Assembly (NCBI RefSeq): GCF_006170445.1
Contig: NZ_VCNA01000018.1
Location: 1-64,000, forward strand
DNA: 64,000 bases
Source of the DNA: Brevibacillus dissolubilis
GTDB lineage: Bacteria > Bacillota > Bacilli > Brevibacillales > Brevibacillaceae
Direction of reading: 5' to 3'
Shown: positions 15,595 to 26,940 of the stretch, piece by piece
Position numbering within the stretch: position 1 is the first letter of the stretch
Layout: every line of letters starts with the position of its first letter
Position numbers and translations under genes: made by a program
The notes under the pieces: generated by a model
What the model was told of the DNA's origin: nothing
Databases searched by the model: none
The model's input: only the letters and a program-made list of their open reading frames with translations

Positions 15595-15957
15595 CTATTC
15601 AACTAATTCAAGATACGCCATTGGTGCTGCGTCGCCGCGGCGAGGACCAACTTTGAGGATACGGGTGTATCCACCATTACGCTCTTTGAAGCGTGGTGCG
15701 ATTACATCGAATAGTTTTTGAACTGCGTCTTGACCGTCTGCAGTTGCTACCTCTTTACGAACAAAAGCAGCTACTTGACGGCGAGCATGCAGATCGCCAC
15801 GTTTTGCGAGCGTAACCATTTTCTCTGCGATAGAGCGAACTTCTTTCGCTTTTGTCTCAGTAGTTTCGATACGCTCATTAATGATCAAATCCGTTACCAA
15901 GTCGCGGAACAGTGCCTTACGAGCTGAGGAACGGCGACCCAACTTACGGTATGCCAT
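15595..15957 (-). CDS. rplQ: Ribosomal protein L17 (bL17)
   Basis: A 120-residue large-subunit protein near the peptide exit tunnel. It begins [20 protein letters not shown] and ends in [16 protein letters not shown], both typical. ATG 15957 has GGAGGT upstream; the frame is open farther, through the rpoA end, without a site. It closes the alpha operon (rpsM, rpsK, rpoA, rplQ). Confidence 0.98.
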   Translation of the reverse strand: MAYRKLGRRSSARKALFRDLVTDLIINERIETTETKAKEVRSIAEKMVTLAKRGDLHARRQVAAFVRKEVATADGQDAVQKLFDVIAPRFKERNGGYTRILKVGPRRGDAAPMAYLELVE

Positions 15958-16000
15958 GTTAGTACCTCCTTCATGAAGATACTGCAGGAGCATCTGTCTC

Positions 16001-16945
16001 TTAGTCTTCTTGACGGAGAGACAGACCAAGTTCTTGCAGTTTCTCTTGAACTTCTTCCAAAGATTTACGTCCCAAGTTACGAACTTTCATCATGTCCTCT
16101 TCGGACTTTTGGGTTAACTCTTGAACCGTGTTGATACCAGCACGTTTCAAGCAGTTATAAGAGCGTACAGAAAGATCAAGTTCCTCGATCGTCATCTCAA
16201 GAACTTTTTCTTTTTTGTCTTCCTCTTTTTCAACCATGATTTCTGCATCTTTCGCTTCGTCAGTAAGACCAACGAACAGGTTAAGATGCTCCGTCATGAT
16301 CTTGGCGCCAAGGCTTACCGCCTCTTCTGGGCGGATGCTGCCGTTCGTCCATACTTCCAGAGTCAATTTGTCGTAGTTGGTCATTTGACCAACACGCGTG
16401 TTCTCTACTTGGTAGTTCACACGTTTGATTGGAGTGTAGATCGAATCGATTGCAATTACGCCAATTGGCATGTCCTCAGATTTGTTACCTTCAGCTTGAA
16501 CATATCCACGACCACGTCCGGCTGTCATTCGGATGTGCAAACGACCACCAGCCGCCAAGGTAGCAATGTGCAGATCGGGGTTTAAGATCTCCACGTCGCT
16601 ATCAGCACGGATATCTCCTGCCTTTACAGGGCCTTCGCCTTCAGCGTCAATCTCGAGAACCTTTTCTTCATCGGAGTGGATCTTCAGAGCCAGACCCTTG
16701 ATGTTGAGAATGATTTCGGTGACGTCCTCTACGACTCCCTCGACCGTCGAAAACTCGTGCAAGACACCATCAATTTGCACGGTTGTGACTGCTGCGCCAG
16801 GCAAAGAGGATAAAAGTATCCGTCTGAGTGAGTTGCCTAGAGTTGTACCGTAACCACGCTCAAGGGGCTCAACAACGAATTTACCATAGGTATTATCGTC
16901 GTTAACTTCCACAACCTCGATTCTTGGTTTTTCTATTTCTATCAT
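16001..16945 (-). CDS. rpoA: RNA polymerase alpha subunit
   Basis: A 314-residue subunit that dimerises to start polymerase assembly. The N-terminal domain (about 1-230) contains [22 protein letters not shown], which includes the dimer and beta-contact helix; the C-terminal domain (about 245-314, [20 protein letters not shown]) binds UP-element DNA and activators. Met at 16945 is chosen because GAAGGAGGGT lies upstream; the longer open frame reads through an intergenic hairpin. Length equals that of B. subtilis RpoA. Confidence 0.98.
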   Translation of the reverse strand: MIEIEKPRIEVVEVNDDNTYGKFVVEPLERGYGTTLGNSLRRILLSSLPGAAVTTVQIDGVLHEFSTVEGVVEDVTEIILNIKGLALKIHSDEEKVLEIDAEGEGPVKAGDIRADSDVEILNPDLHIATLAAGGRLHIRMTAGRGRGYVQAEGNKSEDMPIGVIAIDSIYTPIKRVNYQVENTRVGQMTNYDKLTLEVWTNGSIRPEEAVSLGAKIMTEHLNLFVGLTDEAKDAEIMVEKEEDKKEKVLEMTIEELDLSVRSYNCLKRAGINTVQELTQKSEEDMMKVRNLGRKSLEEVQEKLQELGLSLRQED

Positions 16946-16973
16946 GTAAACAAACCCTCCTTCAAAACGTCGA

Positions 16974-17013
16974 AAATTCCCGATGGGCTTGTGCAAGCCC
17001 ACCAGTGGAATTT
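16974..17013 (-). other. Stem-loop between rpsK and rpoA
   Basis: On the minus strand AAATTCC pairs with GGGAATTT around an inner perfect stem GGGCTTG / CAAGCCC with a CA-containing tight turn. No T-run follows, so it is not a simple terminator; it lies about 30 bases upstream of the rpoA start in the 160-base rpsK-rpoA gap. Confidence 0.55.
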
Positions 17014-17107
17014 CCCTTCGGCGGTTTACCGTTGTGCGTGCATGTCAAGCCGAAAAGCAGAATCTACCATTTCTAATATGGACAAGTTCTGAACTTTATA
17101 AACCCGA

Positions 17108-17509
17108 TTACACGCGGCGACGTTTTGGTGGACGGCAGCCGTTGTGCGGGATTGGTGTAACATCTTTAATCATGTTGACTTCCAAACCAGCAGCTTGCAG
17201 AGAACGGATCGCAGCTTCACGACCTGCACCTGGGCCTTTTACCAGTACTTCCAAGGAACGCATACCGTGTTCCATTGCTGTGCGGGCAGCCGTTTCAGCA
17301 GCCATTTGCGCAGCAAACGGAGTGCTTTTACGGGAACCACGGAAGCCGAGGGCACCAGCACTGGACCAAGAAATTGCGTTGCCATGTGGGTCAGTGATCG
17401 TAACAATCGTGTTGTTAAAAGTAGAACGGATGTGAGCTATACCGACTTCTACATTTTTTCTGTCACGACGACGAGTACGTGTAGTGGCAGCTTGTTTTCT
17501 TTTAGCCAT
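17108..17509 (-). CDS. rpsK: Ribosomal protein S11 (uS11)
   Basis: A 133-residue protein of the 30S platform. Family segments: [38 protein letters not shown] and the ending [21 protein letters not shown] 17509 has AAAGGAGGG upstream. It lies between rpsM and rpoA in the alpha operon; a 160-base gap with a strong hairpin separates it from rpoA. Confidence 0.98.
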   Translation of the reverse strand: MAKRKQAATTRTRRRDRKNVEVGIAHIRSTFNNTIVTITDPHGNAISWSSAGALGFRGSRKSTPFAAQMAAETAARTAMEHGMRSLEVLVKGPGAGREAAIRSLQAAGLEVNMIKDVTPIPHNGCRPPKRRRV

Positions 17510-17527
17510 GTCTTAATTTACCCTCCT

Positions 17528-17896
17528 TTACTTCTTCTTACCAGCTACTGTACGACGAGGACCTTTACGCGTACGAGCATTGGTTTTAGTACGTTGACCG
17601 CGAACTGGAAGACCACGGCGATGGCGGATACCACGGAAGCAGCCGATTTCCATCAGACGTTTGATGTTCAAAGAAATCTCACGGCGAAGGTCACCTTCAA
17701 CCTTGATGTTCTTGTCGATGAATTCACGAAGTTTGTTTACTTCGTCTTCTGTAAGGTCGCGTACACGAGTGTTCACGTCGATACCGGTTTCAGCCAGAAT
17801 GCGTTGAGAAGTAGAACGACCGATACCGAAAATGTAGGTCAGAGCGATTTCCGCGCGTTTTTCACGAGGCAAGTCTACGCCTGCAATACGAGCCAT
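17528..17896 (-). CDS. rpsM: Ribosomal protein S13 (uS13)
   Basis: A 122-residue protein at the top of the 30S head making bridges with the 50S subunit. Starts [22 protein letters not shown]; contains [20 protein letters not shown]; ends in a lysine-rich tail (RRTVAGKKK). AAGGAGGT precedes the ATG. Located between rpmJ and rpsK as in most Bacilli. Confidence 0.98.
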   Translation of the reverse strand: MARIAGVDLPREKRAEIALTYIFGIGRSTSQRILAETGIDVNTRVRDLTEDEVNKLREFIDKNIKVEGDLRREISLNIKRLMEIGCFRGIRHRRGLPVRGQRTKTNARTRKGPRRTVAGKKK

Positions 17897-17920
17897 GCTT
17901 AAGAAGCACCTCCTTGGGGA

Positions 17921-18052
<132 letters not shown>

Positions 18053-18068
18053 CTAGGGGTTGAGTTCG

Positions 18069-18287
18069 TTATTTGTAACGGTACGTAATACGACCGCGAG
18101 TCAAATCGTAGGGTGACAGTTCGACCGTTACTTTGTCACCTGGAAGAATCCGAATGAAGTGCATGCGGATCTTACCAGAAACGTGAGCCAGTACCTTATG
18201 TCCGTTTTCAAGTTCTACTCGAAACATCGCATTTGGTAGTGGTTCGATGACGGTACCTTCTACCTCAATAACATCGTCCTTGGCCAT
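18069..18287 (-). CDS. infA: Translation initiation factor IF-1
   Basis: A 72-residue single OB-fold protein ([40 protein letters not shown]) that occupies the A site during initiation together with IF-2 and IF-3. Full length and identical in layout to the family. AAAGGAGAGA precedes the ATG. The 129-base gap to map upstream holds no convincing gene. Confidence 0.98.
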   Translation of the reverse strand: MAKDDVIEVEGTVIEPLPNAMFRVELENGHKVLAHVSGKIRMHFIRILPGDKVTVELSPYDLTRGRITYRYK

Positions 18288-18416
18288 GAGATCTCTCCTT
18301 TACTGTTTCTCCAGTCATTCATGAGTAGGTAAACTTCATTACATGAATCAAGCCACTTTCCTCGGTTAGAAACTTATCGTCCACACGTTGAACGACAATC
18401 TCGATATACACGTTGT

Positions 18417-19163
18417 TTAGGGTCTCGTTAAGATCTCATACCCATCTTCTGTAATCGCGATGGTGTGTTCATAGTGCGCGCACTTTTTCCCATCTACTGT
18501 TACGACCGTCCAATTGTCCTCCAACGTGCGGACATAACGTTCGCCAGCATTCACCATCGGTTCAATCGCCAGAACCATACCAGGTTTCAAACGCGGTCCT
18601 CTACCGGGAGGTCCGTAGTTTGGAATCTGCGGGTCTTCATGCAAGCTTTTCCCAATACCGTGCCCGACATACTCACGAACAATCGTGAAGCCGTGAGCTT
18701 CGGTATAGACTTGGATTTCATGTGAGATATCAGAGAGACGCCCACCAGGGATGGCTTTCTCCAAACCCTTGTATAACGATTCTTCTGTGACCTTCATTAA
18801 GCGCTGATCTTCTTCAGATATCTTGCCGACAGCGTACGTCCATGCGGAGTCACCGTGGTAACCCTGAAACTGGGCGCCAATGTCGAGACTAATGATATCT
18901 CCATCTTGTAATGTGCGTTTTCCTGGTATCCCATGTACGAGTTCCTCGTTGACCGAAGCACAGACACTGCCGGAGAATCCGCCATAGCCTTTAAACGATG
19001 GAATCGCACCTTTGCTGCGAATAAAGGTTTCGGCCACCTCATCTAGCTCTTTGGTCGTCACACCAGGTTTTACATGCTTAGCCAACTCTTCATGAGTCAA
19101 TGCGACGATGCGTCCAGCTTCACGCATAATCTCGAGTTCAGCCTTCGACTTTAAAATGATCAT
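18417..19163 (-). CDS. map: Methionine aminopeptidase, type I
   Basis: A 248-residue enzyme that removes N-terminal methionine from new proteins. The five metal ligands can be seen: two Asp in [17 protein letters not shown], His in YVGHGIG, Glu in LAIEPMV and Glu in [11 protein letters not shown] 19163 lies 6 bases after the adk stop, with GAGGG of the adk end as ribosome-binding site, so the two genes are translationally close. No N-terminal zinc-finger extension. Confidence 0.97.
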   Translation of the reverse strand: MIILKSKAELEIMREAGRIVALTHEELAKHVKPGVTTKELDEVAETFIRSKGAIPSFKGYGGFSGSVCASVNEELVHGIPGKRTLQDGDIISLDIGAQFQGYHGDSAWTYAVGKISEEDQRLMKVTEESLYKGLEKAIPGGRLSDISHEIQVYTEAHGFTIVREYVGHGIGKSLHEDPQIPNYGPPGRGPRLKPGMVLAIEPMVNAGERYVRTLEDNWTVVTVDGKKCAHYEHTIAITEDGYEILTRP

Positions 19164-19169
19164 TAGCGC

Positions 19170-19817
<648 letters not shown>

Positions 19818-19850
19818 TCATTCCCCTCCGTCCAATAGAACACCAGATCT

Positions 19851-19884
19851 CTTCCACTTCTACGCTTATGGATAGAAGCGGAAG
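19851..19884 (-). other. Stem-loop between secY and adk
   Basis: A 12-bp stem (CTTCCGCTTCTA with TAGAAGTGGAAG, one G-U) with a 10-base loop, in the 96-base secY-adk gap and without a T-run. Possible RNA-processing or stabilising element. Confidence 0.45.
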
Positions 19885-19910
19885 CTATCTTTCTCTGTAA
19901 TTTCGCCCGA

Positions 19911-21209
19911 CTATTTAATGAAGCCTTCGTAGTGACGCTTAATCATTTGGCTTTCGATCTGTTTCATTGTATCCAGTACGACACCGATCAGGATCAAAAG
20001 GGAAGTACCCCCGATGTAGATCGATTGTGGCAGCTGCGCAATCGCACTGAAGAAGAATGGCATAATCGAAATAAATGTAAGGAATAGAGCACCAGCTAAC
20101 GTGAGGCGGTTCAAAGTACGAGTGATATATACTTCGGTGTTTTTACCAGGACGGATTCCAGGAATGTAACCGCCGTTTTTTCTCATATTCTCGGACATCT
20201 GTGCAGGATTAACCTGAACAAACGTGTAGAAATAAGTGAATCCAATGATCAGGAATGCGTACAAGGTCATACCGAGTGGTGCATTCACTTGAAAATTGTT
20301 ATAGATCCAAGTAGCGATGCCCGTGCCTTGCGGGTTAACCCAGAAGCTTGCGATCGTCGATGGGAACATAACCAGCGAGACGGAGAAGATTACAGGGATA
20401 ACACCAGCAGAGTTAATTTTGAGTGGGATGTGAGTGGATTGACCACCCGTCATCTTACGGCCGACTACCCGTTTCGCGTATTGTACCGGTATCTTACGAA
20501 TACCCTGCTGCATGAAGATAACTCCAACAATCAGCGCTACAATGACGAGGAACACACCGATCAATTTCAGGATTCCGAAGAACACTTGGTTATTCGCATC
20601 ACCGAATTGGGTTTGGATAATCGTCGTAATACCGTTTGGAACCGCAGCAACGATACCTGCCATGATGATCAAGGAAATACCGTTACCGATTCCTTTTTCC
20701 GTGATCTGCTCACCAAGCCACATCAGGAATGCCGTACCCGCTGTCAGCGTCAAAGCGATCAACGCGTAGCTGGACCAAGATGTGTCCGAGACCAGCCCCG
20801 GATACATACGGTTAAATCCAATGGTCATCCCAATGGATTGAATGAAGCCCAATACAATCGTACCATATCGGGTTAGTTGTGCAATTTTACGGCGGCCAAC
20901 TTCGCCTTCCTTCGACCATTGGGTGAACTTCGGAACCACATCCATGGATAGAAGCTGCATGATGATCGATGCCGTGATGTACGGCATGATCCCCATCGCA
21001 AACACGGAAAAGTTCTGAAGCGCTCCACCGGAGAAGGTGTTCAGAAACCCAAGAAAGTTGCTTTGAGCACTTTGTTGGAGAATCTCAACGTTTACGTTTG
21101 GAACCGGAACGTGAGTCCCAATTCGGAAGACGACGAGCATCAAGAGGGTGAAAACCACCTTCCGACGCAAGTCGCCTACTTTAAATATGTTAGAGAGACC
21201 TCTAAACAT
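19911..21209 (-). CDS. secY: Protein translocase subunit SecY
   Basis: A 432-residue membrane protein with ten transmembrane helices forming the Sec channel with SecE (encoded at about 48.7 kb) and SecG. Family features include the N-terminal amphipathic FKVGDLRRKVVFTLLML, GIGNGISLIIMAGI and NGGYIPGIRPGKNTEVYI. Start ATG shares one base with the rplO stop (TAATG), preceded by GAGGTGAT, implying coupled translation. Confidence 0.98.
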   Translation of the reverse strand: MFRGLSNIFKVGDLRRKVVFTLLMLVVFRIGTHVPVPNVNVEILQQSAQSNFLGFLNTFSGGALQNFSVFAMGIMPYITASIIMQLLSMDVVPKFTQWSKEGEVGRRKIAQLTRYGTIVLGFIQSIGMTIGFNRMYPGLVSDTSWSSYALIALTLTAGTAFLMWLGEQITEKGIGNGISLIIMAGIVAAVPNGITTIIQTQFGDANNQVFFGILKLIGVFLVIVALIVGVIFMQQGIRKIPVQYAKRVVGRKMTGGQSTHIPLKINSAGVIPVIFSVSLVMFPSTIASFWVNPQGTGIATWIYNNFQVNAPLGMTLYAFLIIGFTYFYTFVQVNPAQMSENMRKNGGYIPGIRPGKNTEVYITRTLNRLTLAGALFLTFISIMPFFFSAIAQLPQSIYIGGTSLLILIGVVLDTMKQIESQMIKRHYEGFIK

Positions 21210-21649
21210 TAGATCACCTCAGTGGTTCCACCGACTTGAGCGATCTTCTCAACAGCTGTGTTGGAGAACTTGTGAGCCTTTACTGTAAGTTTAACTGTAA
21301 GTTCGCCGTTGGCCAGGACTTTTACGCCGTCACGGATCGCGCTGATTACGCCTGTCTCTTTGAGAAGCTCAGGTGTTACAACAGTACCTTCTTCGAAACG
21401 GTTCAATGCATCAAGGCTAACGATTGCGTATTCCTTACGGTTGATGTTGTTGAAGCCACGCTTAGGAAGACGACGATAGAGTGGGTTTTGACCACCCTCG
21501 AAGCCTGGGCGTACACCACCGCCGGAACGAGCGTTTTGACCTTTATGACCTTTACCAGAGGTTTTACCAAGGCCGCTACCAATACCGCGACCAAGACGTT
21601 TGCGCACGTGGCGGGAACCTTCTGCTGGTTTCAGTTCATGCAATTTCAT
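21209..21649 (-). CDS. rplO: Ribosomal protein L15 (uL15)
   Basis: A 146-residue large-subunit assembly protein with the glycine/basic-rich N-terminal extension ([19 protein letters not shown]). ATG 21649 is preferred (AAGGAGG nine bases upstream) over ATG 21658. It overlaps secY by one base and follows rpmD. Confidence 0.98.
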   Translation of the reverse strand: MKLHELKPAEGSRHVRKRLGRGIGSGLGKTSGKGHKGQNARSGGGVRPGFEGGQNPLYRRLPKRGFNNINRKEYAIVSLDALNRFEEGTVVTPELLKETGVISAIRDGVKVLANGELTVKLTVKAHKFSNTAVEKIAQVGGTTEVI

Positions 21650-21681
21650 ACGTTGCACCTCCTTACGTGAAAAATCTTATC

Positions 21682-21870
21682 TTAAGCTTCCACTTCTTGT
21701 ACTTCTACAAGGTGTTTTACTTTAAAAATCATACCACGGATCGCATCGTTGTCCGTTTTCACCACTGTTTGGCGGATTTTACGGAGACCGAGTGCTTCCA
21801 CAGTTGCTTTTTGGTCTTGTGGACGACCAATCAAGCTGCGTTTGAGGGTGATTTGCAGTTGCTTTGCCAT
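21682..21870 (-). CDS. rpmD: Ribosomal protein L30 (uL30)
   Basis: A 62-residue protein ([31 protein letters not shown]) of the 50S subunit, binding 5S rRNA region. ATG 21870 is preferred because AAGGAGGG is seven bases upstream; an ATG two codons earlier is too close to it. Lies between rpsE and rplO. Confidence 0.97.
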   Translation of the reverse strand: MAKQLQITLKRSLIGRPQDQKATVEALGLRKIRQTVVKTDNDAIRGMIFKVKHLVEVQEVEA

Positions 21871-21883
21871 GTTCATTCCCTCC

Positions 21884-22381
21884 TTAACCTAACAATTCGT
21901 CAACGGTTTTGCCGCGAAGTTTCGCAACATCTTCCGCTGTTTTCAGGCGGCTAAGGCCTTCCAGCGTAGCGTTGACCATGTTGATTGGGTTGTTAGAACC
22001 CAGGGATTTGGACAGTACGTCGCCTACACCAGCAAGTTCGAGTACCGCACGTACAGGACCGCCGGCGATAACACCCGTACCTTCAGAAGCAGGCTTGATC
22101 AGTACGCGGCCAGAACCGAAGTGGCAGAGAACTTCGTGTGGAACGGTAGTACCTTTGAGAGGTACACGGATCAATTTTTTCTTAGCATCGTCGATTGCTT
22201 TACGGATTGCGTCTGGTACTTCTTGGGCTTTACCCATACCAGCGCCAACATGACCATTGCGGTCACCGACAACAACCAGAGCGCTGAAGCTCATACGACG
22301 ACCACCTTTAACCGTTTTAGCTACACGGTTAACAGCGACGACTTTTTCTTCTAGCTCCAATTTGCTAGGGTCGATACGCAT
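21884..22381 (-). CDS. rpsE: Ribosomal protein S5 (uS5)
   Basis: A 165-residue protein at the mRNA entry channel, important for decoding accuracy. The double-stranded RNA-binding part ([21 protein letters not shown]) and the S5 C-domain ([19 protein letters not shown]) are complete; the spectinomycin loop region (KTVKGGRRM) looks wild type. CAAGGAGGGA precedes the ATG. Confidence 0.98.
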   Translation of the reverse strand: MRIDPSKLELEEKVVAVNRVAKTVKGGRRMSFSALVVVGDRNGHVGAGMGKAQEVPDAIRKAIDDAKKKLIRVPLKGTTVPHEVLCHFGSGRVLIKPASEGTGVIAGGPVRAVLELAGVGDVLSKSLGSNNPINMVNATLEGLSRLKTAEDVAKLRGKTVDELLG

Positions 22382-22407
22382 TCTTTTCCCTCCTTGTTTC
22401 TTCGTCT

Positions 22408-22770
22408 CTAGAATTGCAGACCAGCTTCACGAGCTGCTTCAGCGAGTGCTTTTACACGGCCATGATAGAGGTAACCACCACGGTCAAACACGATTTCTTC
22501 GAGACCTTTTTCTTTCGCACGATTTGCAACCAAAGTACCAACAGCAGCTGCTGCTTCGATGTTGGAACCAGAGGTCAAGCCGAGTTCTTTATCCATAGAA
22601 GATGCAGATACGATTGTAGTACCTGTAGCATCATCAATCAATTGAGCGTAGATGTGTTTGGAAGAACGGAACACGTTCAGGCGCGGGCGCAGAGCAGTTC
22701 CTGCAATGCGGTTACGGATGCGAAGGTGACGTTTTTTCCGAGCTTTATTTTTATCGCCTTTCGTAAACAT
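22408..22770 (-). CDS. rplR: Ribosomal protein L18 (uL18)
   Basis: A 120-residue 5S rRNA-binding protein. Basic N-terminus ([20 protein letters not shown]), then [17 protein letters not shown] and [20 protein letters not shown], all typical. AAAGGAGG precedes the ATG at 22770. Placed between rplF and rpsE. Confidence 0.98.
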   Translation of the reverse strand: MFTKGDKNKARKKRHLRIRNRIAGTALRPRLNVFRSSKHIYAQLIDDATGTTIVSASSMDKELGLTSGSNIEAAAAVGTLVANRAKEKGLEEIVFDRGGYLYHGRVKALAEAAREAGLQF

Positions 22771-22804
22771 TTACGCGGCCTCCTTTCTAAAAGGACTATG
22801 AAGC

Positions 22805-23341
22805 TTACTTACCTTTTTTACCTTCTTTACGACGAACAACTTCATCGCTGTACTTGATACCTTTACCTTTGTACGGCTCAGGTTTACGATAGGAGCGGAT
22901 TTCAGCAGCAACTTGGCCTACGCGCTCTTTATCGATCCCTTTAACGATCAAGGTAGTTTGGTTTGGAATCTCGAGTTCGATACCAGCTTCAGGAGTAACC
23001 TCTACTGGGTGAGAGAAACCAAGGGAAAGAGTTGCACCGTTGCCGTTTTTAGCAACACGGTAACCTACACCCACGAGTTCGAGTGTGCGGGTAAAACCAG
23101 CGGATACGCCAGTAACCATGTTTGCAATCAGGGCACGAGTTGTACCGTGAAGGGAACGGTGAAGTTTATTGTCAGATGGACGTCCAACATTGATCTCGTT
23201 TTCGGAGATTTCAATTGTAATATCCGAGTGGAAATTACGAACGAGAGTACCCTTAGAGCCAGTTACAGTCAACTCAGTACCGTTCAGAGTTACTGTAACG
23301 CCTGCAGGGATTGTAATCGGTTTTCTACCGACACGTGACAT
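22805..23341 (-). CDS. rplF: Ribosomal protein L6 (uL6)
   Basis: A 178-residue protein near the sarcin-ricin loop with two repeated L6 domains. Begins [15 protein letters not shown] and ends [20 protein letters not shown], both diagnostic. ATG 23341 has GGAGGT 8 bases upstream and is chosen over an ATG three codons earlier. Confidence 0.98.
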   Translation of the reverse strand: MSRVGRKPITIPAGVTVTLNGTELTVTGSKGTLVRNFHSDITIEISENEINVGRPSDNKLHRSLHGTTRALIANMVTGVSAGFTRTLELVGVGYRVAKNGNGATLSLGFSHPVEVTPEAGIELEIPNQTTLIVKGIDKERVGQVAAEIRSYRKPEPYKGKGIKYSDEVVRRKEGKKGK

Positions 23342-23371
23342 GTCTTGCACCTCCAGTGCGTAAATCTGTTA

Positions 23372-23770
23372 TTACCAAACGTATGCGAGTACTTCGCCAC
23401 CAACGTGAGATTGACGAGCTTGCTTGTCAGTCATCAGACCGTTGGATGTAGACAGGATTGCGATACCAAGGCCACCGAGTACACGTGGTACTTCGTTGTT
23501 TTTCGCGTAAACGCGAAGACCAGGTTTGCTGATGCGTTTCAGACCAGTGATAACGCGCTCATTGCCAGTACCGTATTTGAGGAACAGGCGGATTACGCCT
23601 TGCTTGTTATCATCGATGAATTCTGCATCACGGATGAAACCCTCTTCTTTAAGGATACGAGCGATTTCTTTTTTGATGTTAGATGCAGGGATTTCTACTT
23701 TCTCGTGACGAACCAGGTTCGCATTGCGAATACGAGTAAGCATATCTGCAATTGGGTCAGTCATAACCAT
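23372..23770 (-). CDS. rpsH: Ribosomal protein S8 (uS8)
   Basis: A 132-residue primary 16S rRNA-binding protein of the 30S body; in E. coli it also represses the spc operon. Contains [35 protein letters not shown] and the ending [12 protein letters not shown] 23770 is used because GGAGG is nine bases upstream; the next ATG, two codons later, is the alternative. Confidence 0.98.
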   Translation of the reverse strand: MVMTDPIADMLTRIRNANLVRHEKVEIPASNIKKEIARILKEEGFIRDAEFIDDNKQGVIRLFLKYGTGNERVITGLKRISKPGLRVYAKNNEVPRVLGGLGIAILSTSNGLMTDKQARQSHVGGEVLAYVW

Positions 23771-23796
23771 GAGAAATAACCTCCTTCCCTTCTATA

Positions 23797-23994
<198 letters not shown>

Positions 23995-24006
23995 TTACGA
24001 TAGGGT

Positions 24007-24549
24007 TTATTTACGGAATGGCATGCCCATGAGGGTCAACAATTCACGTGCTTCTTCGTCGGTTTTAGCAGAAGTAACAACTACGATGTCCATACCACGA
24101 ATCTTGTCGATTTTATCGTACTCGATCTCTGGGAAGATAAGTTGTTCCTTCAGACCGAGAGTGTAGTTACCACGACCATCGAAAGCCTTGGAAGAGATAC
24201 CACGGAAGTCACGTACACGTGGGAGAGATACGTTCATCAATTTATCGAGGAATTGATACATACGCTCACCGCGGAGAGTAACTTTTGCACCGATTGGCAT
24301 ACCTTCACGCAGCTTGAAACCTGCGATGGATTTTTTAGAACGAGTCACCACTGGCTTTTGACCAGAGATAAGTTGAAGATCTTCGACAGCAGTATCAAGA
24401 GCTTTCGCGTTTTGAACCGCTTCACCAACACCCATGTTGATGATGATCTTTTCTACTTTAGGAACCTGCATCACAGAGGAGTAGTTGAACTTGGACATGA
24501 GAGCAGGAACGATTTCACTAGTGTACTTTTCTTTCAATCTAGTCGCCAT
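24007..24549 (-). CDS. rplE: Ribosomal protein L5 (uL5)
   Basis: A 180-residue 5S rRNA-binding protein of the central protuberance. Family segments: [32 protein letters not shown], and [11 protein letters not shown]. Start ATG has AAAGGAGG upstream. Part of the rplN-rplX-rplE-rpsN-rpsH run. Confidence 0.98.
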   Translation of the reverse strand: MATRLKEKYTSEIVPALMSKFNYSSVMQVPKVEKIIINMGVGEAVQNAKALDTAVEDLQLISGQKPVVTRSKKSIAGFKLREGMPIGAKVTLRGERMYQFLDKLMNVSLPRVRDFRGISSKAFDGRGNYTLGLKEQLIFPEIEYDKIDKIRGMDIVVVTSAKTDEEARELLTLMGMPFRK

Positions 24550-24575
24550 CTAGGACAACCTCCTTTCCGACCTGA

Positions 24576-24890
24576 CTACTTGTCGAGAGTTTCGCCAGAT
24601 TTTTTTGCGTAACGAACTTTTTTACCGGACTCCAGTACTTTATAACCAATGCGGGTTGGTTTACCAGATTTCGGATCAACGTGAGATACGTTGGAAACAT
24701 GGATTGGCGCTTCTTGTGTGATAATGCCGCCTTGTGGGTTTGCTTGGGAAGGACGAGCATGTTTCTTCACGAGATTAATGCCTTCTACCAACACACGATC
24801 ATTTTTCGGATATGCGGCAAGTACGAGACCTTTTTTGCCTTTGTCTTTGCCCGCAGTAACGATAACGGTATCGCCTTTTTTCACGTGCAT
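24576..24890 (-). CDS. rplX: Ribosomal protein L24 (uL24)
   Basis: A 104-residue assembly-initiator protein with an N-terminal KOW motif ([20 protein letters not shown]). ATG 24890 is chosen; the GTG at 24902 abuts the ribosome-binding site AGGAG and cannot use it. Between rplN and rplE. Confidence 0.97.
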   Translation of the reverse strand: MHVKKGDTVIVTAGKDKGKKGLVLAAYPKNDRVLVEGINLVKKHARPSQANPQGGIITQEAPIHVSNVSHVDPKSGKPTRIGYKVLESGKKVRYAKKSGETLDK

Positions 24891-24935
24891 CGCTTGGTGC
24901 ACCTCCTATCGAACAAACTGCTTACTGTATATCGA

Positions 24936-25304
24936 TTAGATAACCTCAGGAGCCAGAGAGATAATCTTCATAAAGTCTTTTTCACGGAGTTCACGAGCTA
25001 CCGGTCCAAAGATACGAGTTCCACGTGGGGACTTATCTTCTTTGATGATAACCGCTGCGTTCTCATCGAAACGGATGTAAGAACCATCGTTACGACGGGA
25101 ACCGCTAACGCTGCGAACGATAACCGCTTTAACTACTTGACCTTTCTTGACAACGCCGCCGGGTGTAGCGGATTTGACAGAGCAAACGATGATATCGCCG
25201 ATGTTAGCTGTTTTACGGCCGGAACCGCCCAAAACCTTGATGCACATCAGTTCTTTCGCACCAGAGTTATCAGCCACAGCAAGTCTGGATTGGGTTTGGA
25301 TCAT
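24936..25304 (-). CDS. rplN: Ribosomal protein L14 (uL14)
   Basis: A 122-residue protein of the 50S interface, a bridge to the 30S subunit and the binding place of the silencing factor RsfS. Begins [20 protein letters not shown] and ends [12 protein letters not shown], both typical. GAAGGGAGTGA precedes the ATG. Confidence 0.98.
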   Translation of the reverse strand: MIQTQSRLAVADNSGAKELMCIKVLGGSGRKTANIGDIIVCSVKSATPGGVVKKGQVVKAVIVRSVSGSRRNDGSYIRFDENAAVIIKEDKSPRGTRIFGPVARELREKDFMKIISLAPEVI

Positions 25305-25352
25305 TCTGAGTCACTCCCTTCGGATTTATTAAACGATCCGAGTCTACATCTA

Positions 25353-25619
25353 TTAAAGGATAACAGCCTCTTTAACGATTTTCACAAGGCGGAAGCGCTT
25401 ATCTTTGGAAAGTGGACGAGTTTCCATGATTTCCACGATATCGCCGATTTTCGCTGTGTTGTTCTCGTCATGAGCTTTGAACTTTTTGGAGTACTTAACG
25501 CGTTTGCCATACAGAGTGTGCTTCTTGTAGGTTTCTACGAGTACAACGATGGTTTTGTCCATCTTGTCAGAAACGACACGACCTTGCACGGTTCTGCGGA
25601 GATTGCGTTGTTCGGTCAT
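25353..25619 (-). CDS. rpsQ: Ribosomal protein S17 (uS17)
   Basis: An 88-residue OB-fold primary 16S-binding protein ([39 protein letters not shown]). GGAAGGAGGT precedes the ATG. Between rpmC and rplN. Confidence 0.98.
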   Translation of the reverse strand: MTEQRNLRRTVQGRVVSDKMDKTIVVLVETYKKHTLYGKRVKYSKKFKAHDENNTAKIGDIVEIMETRPLSKDKRFRLVKIVKEAVIL

Positions 25620-25640
25620 CGTTTGGACCTCCTTCCTTTA

Positions 25641-25838
25641 TTAGCCGATTCCCAATTCACGTTGGCGCAGGATGGTCTTCGCGCGTGCGATATCCTTACG
25701 CACTTGCTTAATACGAGCCGTGTTATCCAATTGGCCAGTAGCCAGTTGGAAACGAAGGTTAAACAATTCTTCCTTGAGGGAAGAGATATTTTGTTCGATC
25801 TCGGCAGTGGTAAGATTAAGGATCTCATTAGCCTTCAT
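25641..25838 (-). CDS. rpmC: Ribosomal protein L29 (uL29)
   Basis: A 65-residue two-helix protein at the exit tunnel where chaperones dock ([31 protein letters not shown]). Start ATG 25838 lies inside the last codons of rplP, an 11-base overlap, with GGTGGTGA as ribosome-binding site within rplP; translation is therefore probably coupled to rplP. Confidence 0.97.
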   Translation of the reverse strand: MKANEILNLTTAEIEQNISSLKEELFNLRFQLATGQLDNTARIKQVRKDIARAKTILRQRELGIG

Positions 25839-26262
25839 GTGCGTCACCACCCGTTTCTTCACGCTTCACAAACTTACATTTGATAGGAAGTTTGTGCATA
25901 GCAAGGCGCATTGCCTCACGCGCTACTTCTTCAGATACACCAGCAAGTTCAAACATAACTTTGCCTGGCTTTACTACAGCAACCCAGTGTTCAGGAGAAC
26001 CTTTACCGGAACCCATACGCACTTCGAGAGGCTTTTGGGTGATTGGTTTGTCTGGGAAGATTTTGATCCATACTTTACCGCCACGCTTGATGTAACGGGT
26101 CATCGCAATACGAGCTGCCTCGATTTGACGGTTGGTTACCCAAGATGGCTCAAGAGCTTGCAGACCGAATTCACCGAAAGCTACGGTTGTACCGCCTTTC
26201 GCGTTACCGGTCATGGAGCCGCGGTGTTGTCTACGCCATTTTACGCGTTTTGGAGTCAACAT
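25828..26262 (-). CDS. rplP: Ribosomal protein L16 (uL16)
   Basis: A 144-residue late-assembly protein lining the A-site tRNA corridor. Contains [35 protein letters not shown]-like segment and the loop [18 protein letters not shown] near the peptidyl transferase centre. Its ATG lies two bases after the rpsC stop with GGAGG inside rpsC, so the genes are coupled; its end overlaps rpmC. Confidence 0.98.
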   Translation of the reverse strand: MLTPKRVKWRRQHRGSMTGNAKGGTTVAFGEFGLQALEPSWVTNRQIEAARIAMTRYIKRGGKVWIKIFPDKPITQKPLEVRMGSGKGSPEHWVAVVKPGKVMFELAGVSEEVAREAMRLAMHKLPIKCKFVKREETGGDAHEG

Positions 26263-26264
26263 CG

Positions 26265-26927
26265 TTATTTGCCTCCTTCCTCAGTAGCTACGTTCTTACG
26301 AGCTGGAAGAACTTCGCCACGATAGATCCATACTTTTACGCCGATGCGACCATAAGTGGTGTGCGCTTCAGCTGTACCGTAGTCGATGTCCGCACGGAGA
26401 GTGTGGAGTGGAACGGTACCTTCGCTGTAACCTTCGGAACGAGCGATATCTGCGCCGCCAAGACGACCGCTAACGAGGGTTTTGATACCCTTAGCGCCTG
26501 CACGGAGAGTGCGGGAGATCGTTTGCTTTTGAGCACGACGGAAAGAGATACGGTTCTCGAGTTGACGAGCGATGTTTTCAGCTACCAGAGTAGCGTCGAG
26601 ATCTGGCTTCTTGATCTCGTTGATGTTGATGTGTACACGCTTGCCTGTCATTTCGGAAAGAGTTTTGCGAAGTACTTCTACTTCAGCGCCACCTTTACCG
26701 ATAACCATACCAGGTTTCGCAGTGTGGATAGTTACGTTAACGCGGTTTGCTGCGCGTTCGATTTCGATGGTGGAAACCGCTGCATCTTTCAAACGGCCTT
26801 TAATGTACTTACGGATACGAAGGTCTTCGTGCAACAAAGATGCGAAATCTTTGTCAGCGTACCAACGGGATTCCCAGTCACGGATAACGCCAATACGGAG
26901 ACCAACCGGACTTACCTTTTGACCCAC
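26265..26927 (-). CDS. rpsC: Ribosomal protein S3 (uS3)
   Basis: A 220-residue protein with an RNA-binding KH domain ([16 protein letters not shown]) that forms the mRNA entry helicase site with S4 and S5. Start is GTG 26927 ([20 protein letters not shown]), eight bases after AAGGAGGG. Length and domains are complete. Confidence 0.98.
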   Translation of the reverse strand: MGQKVSPVGLRIGVIRDWESRWYADKDFASLLHEDLRIRKYIKGRLKDAAVSTIEIERAANRVNVTIHTAKPGMVIGKGGAEVEVLRKTLSEMTGKRVHININEIKKPDLDATLVAENIARQLENRISFRRAQKQTISRTLRAGAKGIKTLVSGRLGGADIARSEGYSEGTVPLHTLRADIDYGTAEAHTTYGRIGVKVWIYRGEVLPARKNVATEEGGK

Positions 26928-26940
26928 ACGTTTTCCCTCC

